From Leptoclinus maculatus (taxonomy: Eukaryota; Chordata; Actinopteri; Perciformes; Stichaeidae), in assembly GCA_032191485.1 (NCBI GenBank), contig JAVDOI010000006.1, positions 14,441,850 through 14,505,849 of the forward strand: 64,000 nucleotides of DNA, read 5' to 3'. The notes under the pieces are model-generated. The model made no database searches and was not told the DNA's origin. It was given only the letters and a program-made list of their open reading frames with translations. A program made the translations under genes and the position numbers. Numbering within the stretch: position 1 is the first letter of the stretch; each line of letters starts with the position of its first letter. Below are positions 56,001-64,000 of the stretch, piece after piece.

Positions 56001-59000
56001 ATGAAATCCACTCCTTCAGCTGACAGAAATTGTATATTTTCATGAATCAATATTCTTTAAATAGATACACAATTTGTATTGCTCTGTCTGTCGCTGATAT
56101 GGTTTTGTTACCCAAATCAATATTTTAAAAAAAGGAGTCAGCATTTATCCCCGTTTAGCACATGACACAGGACAGAACCATGCAGATGAATTTCACAAAC
56201 TTTTTAACACAAAAAATAAAACCAAACTAGTCACTCACGTCCACGTAGTTGGCATTGATGTAATCCGAATGTTTGGCATCTTTCCCCGCCAGAGCTCGTA
56301 ATTTCACCCTGCTGTGGTCATCTAGGGAGAGAATTGAGATATTTCTTTTGGGATTACTAAAAGAATGAAAACATGCTATAAACAGATTATTGGATTGTGC
56401 AGCAGTAGATTATTGGATTGTGCAGCAGTAGACATCATAATCAGATTGTACAGCCGACTCACAGGCCACAATGTTGATGTATCTGTTTTTGTGTTTGTTG
56501 TCGGGATGATTTGAGTGTTCTGAAGTGATTTTCAGGTCTGCTGTGGAGCGCTGGACCTCCTGGAGAGAGGGAAGATATACGGAGATGGATTTTATTAAAC
56601 AAGCAGAAAAGATGTAATGGAATTACCCTCGCTAACTGTAACCAAGTAAAACTTCTCAGATTTCTATTTTATTCAATGTTTTTTCAAAAGGGAAACGTTT
56701 CTTCTTTCAAACTTGCTTCCTGCATAAGGAGCTCAGGATAAAGTGCAAAGCAGAACCACTGGCGGGGATTCAGTGTCTCGGTCAAGGACACTTCAGAGGA
56801 GCAGATGCTTTCTGCCACTGGGGCTTGAGCTCAGGCCTCCAGCAAGGCAGCCCTCATCTCCTCTTCTTCACTACACCACACTGCACCCATCCACCCCTAA
56901 AATCAAACAATCATTTTCCGACAGAGCTTCACTGCGATGCATTTGAAAATCACTGCACACGGGCTTCACATCAAATGACCCCAATTAGAAGGAATCTTCT
57001 GGGGGCCTTGTTTCTTAACCTGGTTACACAGAGAATGTGTTCCCATCCAGTCAACCAGCAGACAAACCTTCTCTAATTAACCTCCGTCTCTCTGTCTCTT
57101 TCACAACCATCTGCTCCAAAGTAGTAACTTTTCTTCAGTTTCAGATTTTTTTTTTCAATTTCAGATTGTATATTTTTTAGTTTCAGACTTTTGACCTTGA
57201 TCTGGCGTGGGGGGCGTGGCATCAACTGAGAGGGGCGTGTAATCATGAGTGACAGCATAAAGAAGGCCGAGGACCTTCCTCAACCACGTTAAAATAAGAT
57301 CTGAATCTGAAAATATAAAATCTGCAACTGAAAAATATTTGACCTCAAATATCAAAATATATATGAAAGTGAAAAATGAAAATAAATATTCTATTCAAAA
57401 CAATTCCAGAACTGAATCAAAGTTATATTTAACACTTCACTTATTTTTAGTTTGAATACATTGTTTTACTACTGGCCTAGACTTGGCTCCATAATAGTTC
57501 ATTTTAGATTATTAAATCATCTGCTGATTGTTGATTGAAAGCTACCCAGCCACTAAAAATTGAGTGAGATGCATGATACATTATTTATGACAATGCTCAT
57601 TATCAATTGTTTCTGTATGAGCTCTTTGAGACACTCGAGAACATAAATAAACACCTGCGGTGCAGTCAAGTGCTGCAAGACTTAATATACTGCCGATTTC
57701 TTTTGCTTTGTACGGAACTCCAATGTAAAACCACCATTAGCTATATAACAAAGGTTAACAATGCATCAAAACAAATCATTATTGGAGTGGGGTTGAAAGT
57801 ATACCTCAAAGTCCTCAGAAAAACCTTGCAGGTTGTTCTTGTAGAGCTCCATGATGTGTTTAATAAACTGCTTAACGGGGATGGCGTCCATGTCGTCTGC
57901 AGAACAAACAGAACAGTTAGCAAAGTGCCCATTACTGCGTGTGTGTGTGTGTGTGGGGGGGGTTCGTAGTGCATTACTAGTCTTTGTTTCTAGCCACCAT
58001 CTATTCCGAGAATGTGTGTACATACGTGAATGTGTTTGCTTGGTAACCGATGTGATTATCTTGTTTTTATTATTGCAACCAGGCAAAAATGTAAAAATGT
58101 AATTCAAAAGAAAAGATAAGAAAAAAAATGTCTGTGATGTTTTAACTGACTGACCTCTATCACAAATATTTAGATTTGGTATTTTGAGCATTTATATGCG
58201 GGAGCATCTGTCTCATCTGAGTCAAATCAGCCCCAAATCACACATGAGGGATCGTTGACAAGGCTGGTCACCGTCGCATTGGGACAATAGGGCAGGGGAC
58301 CCAGCTGTCATTGCTGCCGATACTGGCAAATGTCTTCACTAATACACCCTTGCAGCTGGGGCTCTTACTTGCCTCAGTGATTACAGCGTAAAGGTGAATT
58401 CTGGATTGTTAATCTGGTCATTTATCTAAATGCCCTCTCTATTAGTGTCAAGAGTCACTTATCAGTCTAACCAGTTCCTCTGAATGCTTCTGGTTGAGAT
58501 GTGGCTTTAGGGGCTACAAATTGAAATGAAGTAAGGCTGATTAGGCTCAATTCCCTTCTTGACGTGATAGTAAACTGTACAGAGATATGTTCACATGTAT
58601 TCTTGCATGTCCCATAGTAATATGTGCAATAGAAATGCTTTTACCAGCGGACCCATTCTGTCATTTTGCCCTTAAAACTATATTTCTGAAGATATGTGAT
58701 GCAAATTCTGAGCCCGTGAAGCCACTGTTCTATGAAATTAATTTTCTTGCACATTTTCAACTTCAATCAAGCACGCGGTCAGTCATGCAGAACATATGTG
58801 CTGTAAGAAAATTGCCATAGTTTCGATGTCTGAAAGCAGACAGAAAGAAAAGGGAAAGAATAAAGAAAGGCACAAAGAATGAAAAAGACAAGCAATAAAA
58901 GCCTAATGAATGTGGAGTCAATACTGACATCAACTGCGCTCTTTAACTGTGATATCACAGCCTGGAAATGTCCCCGAGCTGTGAAAGTCGTAAAGTCTAA

Positions 59001-62000
59001 TATCGACTAGCTGCCACTGCACTGCTGCCTGGGACATTAAAGGCAACTTAAAGCCAGTTAGACAATTCCTGCAGAGGTGCTCTCATCGTCATTTCACATG
59101 TAAATGAACAGAAACTGTGCAAGACATCAAGGTTCATGGTGGTTTGTGGACGTGTCCTTTACCAACAAGCATATATCACTTAAAGTAAAATCAAGATTAC
59201 TTTTACAGTTTTTGGACTCAGTTTCAGTCTTAAAAAAACTTTTTTTGAAACTAATAATAATAATCTTTTTTGTCCATGTACGCCCACAGTCCTGTCAAAT
59301 GAAACTTACTTCAAGCTGACTTTCTCAAATTTGTATCCATTAGTTTCAGCTTACTATTTCATCTGTTTATCTATTTCAGCCCTTTTAGCTAGCTGTTTTA
59401 AACATCTATCCATTACTTTCAACTAACTTTTTTTTTACTATTTAACCATCACTTTTAGCCATCTATGTTGGCCATTCATCATATTCATTCATTACTTTTC
59501 ATTAGAAAACTTTAAACTTCTTTGATTGCTTGTTCACTTTTAAACAATGTGTTCTGGTATTGTAGTGGACTTCATATGATGCATTTTGATGTATTCCAGT
59601 TGTACTCTCTATTTGTTCCAATTTCTTCAGCCATTACATAATCTGCAAAGCAACTGCAGTATACCACCTGGAGTACACAAGTACCACACAGGTACTATAT
59701 AATACAAGTACCATTGGTTGGGAATCACTGATCAAGTAAACTGGATATAATGACAGAAATACGGCTTACCTGGTATAGGGATGATTGGTATATTCTCATT
59801 GGCCACCACCCGTGGAGAGCTGCTTTCCTCCACATAGAAGTGGGCTGTTTGGAAAAATCTCCTACAGGGACACACAGAGAGAGGAACACTGATATGCCAC
59901 AGTAAAGTCTATTAGGGAGCCGTTATCACATCGTTCTCAGAGCCTGGTCTGTCAACAACATCATCTACAAGTTGAATACTGTAGAATGACACGGTCGGGA
60001 CCGGCAGGAAACAGCTAATGAAAACCCCAGAGTGAGTGCGACACAGCTGATCGCACACAGAGCAGCTCCTGGAAACAGTCTGAGCTGACTACGGGGGGAA
60101 AAGGTAAACAACTTACAGCGACACACGGCGTAGCGGCAAATTTAGCTCTTTACTCAAACTGAAGACAACTTTTCCAAACACAGATTCTCTCTTCAGGTCA
60201 ACATACACCTTCTTTCAAGAAATCCCACTCCACCTGACGACAGCAAAATCAACTCCAAGTCAATTTTCTGGAGAAAATGTGCGTGATTGCTGGCAGCAGA
60301 TGCTGCTCAATGCACCAATGTGACCAGGTGAAACTTTTGACATTTGTTACTTATCCATAGGGGTAATTCCTCTTGTTTCAAAAAGATAACATGTCTGTAC
60401 CGCTTCTACCTTTCCAATTTTACACAGTTCACAAAGTTCACAGACTGAAAAACTGTAAAACGTGTCATATCAATGCTGAATGCAGATAGGCTGAAGGCAG
60501 CCATGCTTTTTAGGGAATAGCCAACTTAACTGACTGTGGATATTACAGCTTTGTAAAAAGATGAATTGTACTATTTTTTAGGCTAAAACATTCCACATTG
60601 AAGATGTTCTTCCCCAATTAAGCACAACAAAAAAAACAACAATTCTTTAATAATTAGTGAGATGTTGTCTAAATAGTAGAAATAATAAATAAAAAATGGT
60701 TCCTTACTTCTTAGAAAGCTCCTGAAAAATCTGTAAGTGATGCATTTTTAAGGTCCTGAACTTGCACAGCCTCCCCCCCCCCCTTATTCACACACAATGT
60801 ATACCAATGAATACATTGTACAAGACTCTCTCCCAGGTTTAATCCTACCTGTACTTGATGCAGAGGAGGGAGCAGATGCTTGTCATTCTTCAAGAGGTAT
60901 AAAGCAATGCATAGAGAGAAAAATAAAAATGGCTGCACTGTATTTAAAAGATATAGAAAGAGAGAGGGAAAGAGAGAAAGACTGAGAGGGGAGGGTGAAA
61001 AACAGAAAGGGAGGAGAGCCCCCCCATCCGGCTTGCGTCACAGCCTCCCCAATCCAATGGCCCCGCTGTGGGTGCAGATGTGGTGCGGCTAACAGTCGAC
61101 ACCCCCTCTCTGATTCTCTTCCATGATCTCAAAGGAACAATTTGTTTTGGGGGAATGCAACTGGGATGAAATAGGCTTTCTGAATAGATGCGAGTGGAGA
61201 GATGCGTCCCATTCAACACCGGTGTCAGCAGCACTGAGTCACTAACACAAAATGGGATTTTTTTTTTTCTCAGTTGAACATCTGGAGGTTTTCAACAAAC
61301 AGCTCAAGCCTCTGAGGCTTCCAGATGTGCACTGTAAGGCCAGCAATTAATTCCATTGTAGCCATAACCTAAGACCAACTGTGAAAAAGGAACAAGCTAA
61401 AAATAAGACATTCATCTTCAAAAGATGGTCAACGGATCACATTTTGAACAAAGAAATTTAGACAAAATGGATTGTGGTATTAAGTTGTTAATGACCAAAA
61501 CATCCGGCGTTAATAGCTGCACGGCCCCCCAAGAGACTACACAGAGCTTGGAGAGTGAAGAGTGTGAATGGGTTGATTTCATCTGTCACCATGGTCTTTT
61601 CCCCAGAGGAAGCAGGCATTGTCTGTGAACTGTCAAGAGTTGTCACAATAACAGCTGTGATGGGCATTTCTAATCTCAAAGCTGCCCCTGGTCTTCTACT
61701 CAAATACCACAACTCTCAGTAATCTATATCCACTGACTGAGTCGTTTTCATCGGTCTGTTTTTGAACACCTCTATGGAGCTGATAACCAGGCTGTTATTT
61801 ATACCACGCTCCTATATTATCTGACACCACAAAATGCGACAGTAAGGTTTTGTTGGCCCATATCATTTGCTGCAGTGATCTTACACTTAGAAAACTGTCA
61901 TGGTGGAAATAATTTATGAAATGCATCGAACACATTTCACGAATAAATAAATCTCGGGCTGTAAATAAAGAAAATGCCACCCAACTAGAAACAGACCCTT

Positions 62001-63174
62001 TGTAGGCAGTAAATATGCATGAGACCAGCTGAGGATAAGGTCCATAGTGCTATTTGTAACTCATTAACCATCCCACATGTGCCAATGGCCTGGTATATGT
62101 AATTACTGGGGCTCCAATAGCATTGCTGGAAATTAGCCCAGCAGATGAAGACACAGCTGGGACCCCTGCCTTCAGGTCTCCTGACCCCTCACCCAGGTGG
62201 GTGATGGGCCTGATGTACGACACCAAGGCATGAAAGCAGTCTCGCTACCAGACTGCTTGAGATTGATGCGCACTCATGCATGCATGTGCATAAAACAGAC
62301 GCATCCAAACTAGACGGGTCTGAATGTGGAGCAGACTGACTGGAAAATCCAGACATGCATGCAGGCTTGTCACTTAACCCGAAATGTGAGATTCATAGGA
62401 GGGGTCAGTGTGGGTTATAGGGCAGCTAGTTTTTAATACCACTGAGGGAGGTATCAGTGACACCCTTATCAAGATGAGACATTTTTGTATGTATGAGCAC
62501 TTCATGTAATGACAGAGCACATATGACGCCTATTTAAACATATTTACACTGGTTTTCTGTTAGTATTGGTTCTTTTTCACGACATGGGCTTGCACCAGAA
62601 ATGCTTTCAGTTTATGAACCTGTAAGGCCCCTCAGATCCTCTGGTTTCTATCTTTAAAATGTTCCACAAAGCAGAAAACAAAAGGGGACAGTGCACATTA
62701 ATAAAAACACTGCTGTTAATGCGCCAGAGTTAGCCAAGAGGCTATTTGTGATCTGTAGTCTCACTATGCTCCAAGCTGTTGAAACAGCTTTCAGGGGAAT
62801 TAAGAGTACCTGAAAAAAAATCTAATATTTTTAAACTTTTATGGTTTTTATTATTATTGCTTATTAGTCTCTTCATCTTCTCTCCTTTTTCATCTCGTCA
62901 ATCATTTGTGAAACACTTTGAATTGATCTGTTTGAAAGGTGCTATAGAAATAAAACTTGATTGATTTTACTGTTCTACCAAACTTTAAGACCTACAATGT
63001 CCCACCTGGAATGAGATGTGGTACACTGAACTCACCTCCAGTAGACCATCACAATCAGCAGCATTATGAGGCACAGCAGAGTGAGAGCAGACACCACAAC
63101 CAAGGGGACGATCCACACCATCCTGCCCATACCCGGGTGAGGGGTTCGGGTCACGTTGGACAAGATGGTCCTGT
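49863..63174 (-). CDS. ptprg: ptprg gene (receptor protein tyrosine phosphatase gamma), 3' half, spliced
   Basis: A type I membrane phosphatase (R5 subfamily, with PTPRZ1) whose carbonic-anhydrase-like and fibronectin III ectodomain lies right of the window. Seventeen minus-strand exons with consistent phases encode about 700 residues: a single transmembrane helix, the active D1 domain (NxxKNRY, WPD loop, HCSAGVGRTG) and the D2 pseudophosphatase (WPN, HDEYGAVSAG). The C-terminus is ADESDPAESMESLV, as in mammalian PTPRG. Lengths agree with the corresponding part of the 1,445-residue human protein. Teleosts carry a and b copies; which one this is cannot be told. Confidence 0.97.
50540..50632. 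repeat. Interspersed repeat fragment
   Basis: GGCCACTTGGGGGCAGCAG and the flanking TTGACCAATGCAGCCTTAAA resemble a widespread fish repeat. The limits and family are uncertain. Confidence 0.35.
50670..50805 (-). CDS. ptprg: ptprg exon, D2 degenerate active-site loop
   Basis: Phase 2 in, 0 out. It encodes [20 protein letters not shown], then VAKMINLMRPGVFTDI. With the HDE from the previous exon it forms HDEYGAVSAG, so the catalytic Cys is Asp and the Arg is Ser. D2 is therefore inactive, as known for this receptor. Confidence 0.96.
51961..52103 (-). CDS. ptprg: ptprg exon, D2
   Basis: Phase 0 in, 2 out. It encodes [20 protein letters not shown], then STFELISVIKEEAMTRDGPT and IVHD. KWPNPD replaces the WPD acid loop. 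Confidence 0.96.
52253..52399 (-). CDS. ptprg: ptprg exon, D2
   Basis: 49 codons, phase 0/0. It starts AEDEFVYWPSREEAMNCIAF and ends IIIHDFILEATQ. Confidence 0.96.
52626..52754 (-). CDS. ptprg: ptprg exon, D2
   Basis: 43 codons, phase 0/0. It encodes GYFRSNEFIVTQHPLPHTTT, then DFWRMIWDHNAQIIVMLADN and QGL. Confidence 0.96.
52946..53022 (-). CDS. ptprg: ptprg exon, D2
   Basis: Phase 1 in, 0 out. It encodes ERARVGLTTLPGMKGTDYIN then ASYVM. Confidence 0.95.
53581..53674 (-). CDS. ptprg: ptprg exon, D1-D2 linker and start of D2
   Basis: Phase 0 in, 1 out. It encodes LLTQCNARFVECFSAHKDCN, then KEKNRNSSVVP. KEKNRN is the degenerate KNRY motif of D2. Confidence 0.95.
54090..54236 (-). CDS. ptprg: ptprg exon, end of D1
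   Basis: 49 codons, phase 0/0. It encodes EQYVFIHDALMETIMSKDTE, then WQLHSYVNSILTPN and LLEKQFR. It carries the last D1 helix and the linker. Confidence 0.96.
54686..54821 (-). CDS. ptprg: ptprg exon, D1 P-loop
   Basis: Phase 2 in, 0 out. The AG from the previous exon plus T makes Ser, giving HC-SAGVGRTGTYIVIDSM, then DFLKHIRTQRNYLVQTE with the Q-loop Gln. The catalytic Arg is in this exon and the catalytic Cys in the previous one. Confidence 0.97.
54949..55121 (-). CDS. ptprg: ptprg exon, D1 WPD loop and catalytic Cys
   Basis: Phase 0 in, 2 out. It encodes GQKGNPKGKLNERIIVQYHY, then TQWPDMGVPEYTLPVLTF and GPVLVHC. It contains the general-acid Asp (WPD) and the nucleophile Cys. Confidence 0.97.
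55525..55659 (-). CDS. ptprg: ptprg exon, D1
   Basis: 45 codons, phase 0/0. It encodes RKCDQYWPTENSEQYGNIVV, then ACYTLRRFLIRNTKVKK. Confidence 0.96.
55760..55894 (-). CDS. ptprg: ptprg exon, D1
   Basis: 45 codons, phase 0/0. It encodes GYNRPRAYIAAQGPLKSTFE, then DFWRMVWEQNTGIIVMITNL and VEKGR. Confidence 0.96.
56239..56321 (-). CDS. ptprg: ptprg exon, D1
   Basis: Phase 1 in, 0 out. It encodes DHSRVKLRALAGKDAKHSDY, then INANYVD. Confidence 0.95.
56384..56429. repeat. Perfect 23-bp tandem duplication
   Basis: Two identical units beginning AGATTATTGGATTGTGC lie in the ptprg intron 34-79 bp downstream (on the minus strand) of the donor side of exon 56463. Confidence 0.9.
56463..56559 (-). CDS. 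ptprg: ptprg exon, D1 KNRY motif
   Basis: Phase 0 in, 1 out. It starts EVQRSTADLKITSEHSNHPD, then NKHKNRYINIVA, the conserved substrate-recognition motif of active PTP domains. Confidence 0.96.
57100..57345. repeat. Inverted repeat with TTTCAGATT/AATCTGAAA arms
   Basis: The left side repeats TTTCAGATTTTT and TTTCAGATTGTA. The right side repeats AATCTGAAAATATAAAATC and GCAACTGAAAAA. Between them is a GC-rich core (CTGGCGTGGGGGGCGTGGC). This looks like a foldback or MITE-type repeat in a ptprg intron; the family is unknown. Confidence 0.5.
57805..57896 (-). CDS. ptprg: ptprg exon, start of D1
   Basis: Phase 1 in, 0 out. It encodes DMDAIPVKQFIKHIMELYKN, then NLQGFSEDFE. It forms the wedge/helix before D1. 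Confidence 0.95.
57897..59769 (-). other. ptprg intron, no exon seen
   Basis: 1.9 kb. There is a short GT/G tract at 57938-57962. The segment 59320-59730 is repetitive and ends GGTTGGGAATCACTG, the right end of an hAT element. The block 58200-58560 is less AT-rich and non-coding. Confidence 0.6.
59320..59730. mobile_element. hAT-derived fragment
   Basis: The right terminus GGTTGGGAATCACTG is the same type of end as the intact hAT at 37580. Degenerate ATCCATTACTTTCAACTA-type text precedes it. The left end is not found. Confidence 0.45.
59770..59861 (-). CDS. ptprg: ptprg exon, juxtamembrane
   Basis: Phase 2 in, 1 out. It encodes RFFQTAHFYVEESSSPRVVA, then NENIPIIPIP. It is the cytoplasmic juxtamembrane segment conserved in PTPRG. 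Confidence 0.95.
59862..63035 (-). other. ptprg intron, 3.2 kb, no exon seen
   Basis: It contains a C tract at 60772-60783 and a GA-rich run at 60955-61015. GC-balanced, non-coding blocks at 61290-61400 and 62020-62240 may be conserved elements, but no alignment is possible here. A repeat tail lies at 62895-62962. Confidence 0.6.
62895..62962. repeat. Interspersed repeat 3' tail
   Basis: ACACTTTGAATTGATCTG, then AAAGGTGCTATAGAAATAAA, matches the frequent teleost tail of the form CTTTGAATTG...GTGCTATATAAATAAA. Confidence 0.55.
63036..63174 (-). CDS. ptprg: ptprg transmembrane exon
   Basis: Phase 1 in, 2 out. Extracellular stub RTILSNVTRTPHPGMGRM is followed by the helix VWIVPLVVVSALTLLCLIML then LIVMVYW and the stop-transfer Arg residues. 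An Asn-Val-Thr glycosylation sequon sits just outside the membrane. Confidence 0.96.
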
Positions 63175-63602
63175 CTGGAACGCAACACAGGCACATAAAT
63201 ACATACAAATACATATTTGACTGAATTACACCAGCTCATTTGCCAACTTTAAAGTGCCTATGTGCAGGATCTTTATTAAATTATAGCATGTTTGAAATTA
63301 GGTACGTTTCCTGTGTTGTTTTTAGTCCGTTATTCTGTATCTCCAGTCTGCCAAAGTGTCTTTTTTGAAGCTACCACGGGGAGTAGTCAGAAATGTTGTA
63401 ATTCTACTCATAGGGGCTTTAATCTTCACCATACTTCATTATATATCAAATGTGAACCTGAGCCTGGTCTGAGCTTAATATTTATCAAAATAAACCTATG
63501 ATGAATAATAAACCCATAGGTCTATGATGTTAAATCCCACGAACATTATCACTGACATCTAACATTGTGAGGGTACAACATCTGGCAAAAAATCTTCAAA
63601 AT

Positions 63603-63637
<35 letters not shown>

Positions 63638-64000
63638 AAGCAAACACTTTCAAAATATGCTGAAAGGGATTCCTCGTGGCAGAATCCCCTATGGCAGATG
63701 GTTTATTCCTGCCTTCAGGCCTCTTTGTTGTAGTGACACAGAAGCCTGGAGCTTCATCTTTGACTAAAATGGTAACCAGTGCAGTCACTGTCTTAAATCA
63801 ATGTATTTGTTATGCTACATTGGGCTCCATAACCTTTGGTAGTAATCACAGATTTATGCTTTGGGGAGAGGCCTTTCCTTGTACGATAGCTGATAACAAG
63901 GAGAAGAGCCTTGCAGCAAATTCAAAAGGGATGCGTCTGTTTTCGGAAGGTACAGCAAGTAATATTGTGTCAAATCTGTGTGGGAGGGAGAGGTCTGCTC
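63175..64000 (-). other. ptprg intron to window edge
   Basis: No exon is recognised. There is a TC microsatellite at 63604-63636. A further mucin-like ectodomain exon would be expected beyond the window. Confidence 0.6.
63604..63636. repeat. (TC)n microsatellite
   Basis: About 16 perfect TC units. Confidence 0.97.

Noticed and set aside
57741..58191. Minus-strand ORFs longer than the ptprg D1 first exon
   Set aside because: They read through introns or out of frame; the real exon is 57805-57896 by splice sites and homology.
147..63174. Assignment to cadps2 and ptprz1, the paralogous pair
   Set aside because: The acidic DEEDEEDD tail and LPNVN loop fit CAPS1; the ADESDPAESMESLV tail and juxtamembrane NENIPIIPIP fit PTPRG.
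1..64000. tRNA, rRNA or snRNA genes
   Set aside because: No recognisable A/B boxes with cloverleaf potential or conserved RNA sequence was noticed by eye.

Overview
This window is vertebrate nuclear DNA, almost certainly from a ray-finned fish and probably a percomorph. It has compact introns, long GT/CA/TC microsatellites and many small DNA transposons and MITEs of types common in teleost genomes. Exons translate almost residue for residue into two well-known vertebrate proteins. All family identifications and comparisons with human proteins are from memory, not from a database search.

Layout. Positions 147-41512 on the plus strand hold the 3' three quarters of cadps, which encodes CAPS1, a priming factor for dense-core vesicle exocytosis. 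I can place 26 constitutive coding exons (1,159 residues plus stop, starting near human residue 190) and five phase-compatible optional exons. Two of these are microexons of 12 and 9 nt. The others are cassettes of 159, 69 and 33 nt. The 3' UTR runs to a poly(A) signal near 42610. Positions 49863-63174 on the minus strand hold the 3' half of ptprg (receptor-type protein tyrosine phosphatase gamma). Its 17 exons run from the transmembrane exon through the active D1 and inactive D2 phosphatase domains to the stop (about 700 residues). The ptprg ectodomain lies beyond the right edge and the cadps N-terminus beyond the left edge.

The two genes converge tail to tail. The roughly 7 kb between them contains no further gene that I can support. 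It holds an AT-rich degenerate satellite built on a GTCATAAAA/CATAGTATAGTATG theme. This is split by an hAT-like MITE and by an 850-bp element with 63-bp inverted ends that carries a small, strongly basic ORF. A decayed Tc1-like transposon lies next to the ptprg 3' end. In human, FEZF2 and C3orf14 lie between these same two convergent genes; here they are absent, which fits one of the two teleost-specific duplicate copies of this region.

The introns contain a textbook hAT element with a perfect 8-bp duplication (37580-38009), three palindromic MITEs, an internally deleted LINE, and other interspersed repeats. The most interesting features are the cluster of optional cadps exons in the segment joining the PH domain to the MHD/MUN-like region, especially a 159-nt basic cassette at 22847-23005 that I do not know from canonical CAPS1, and the satellite with its TIR element.
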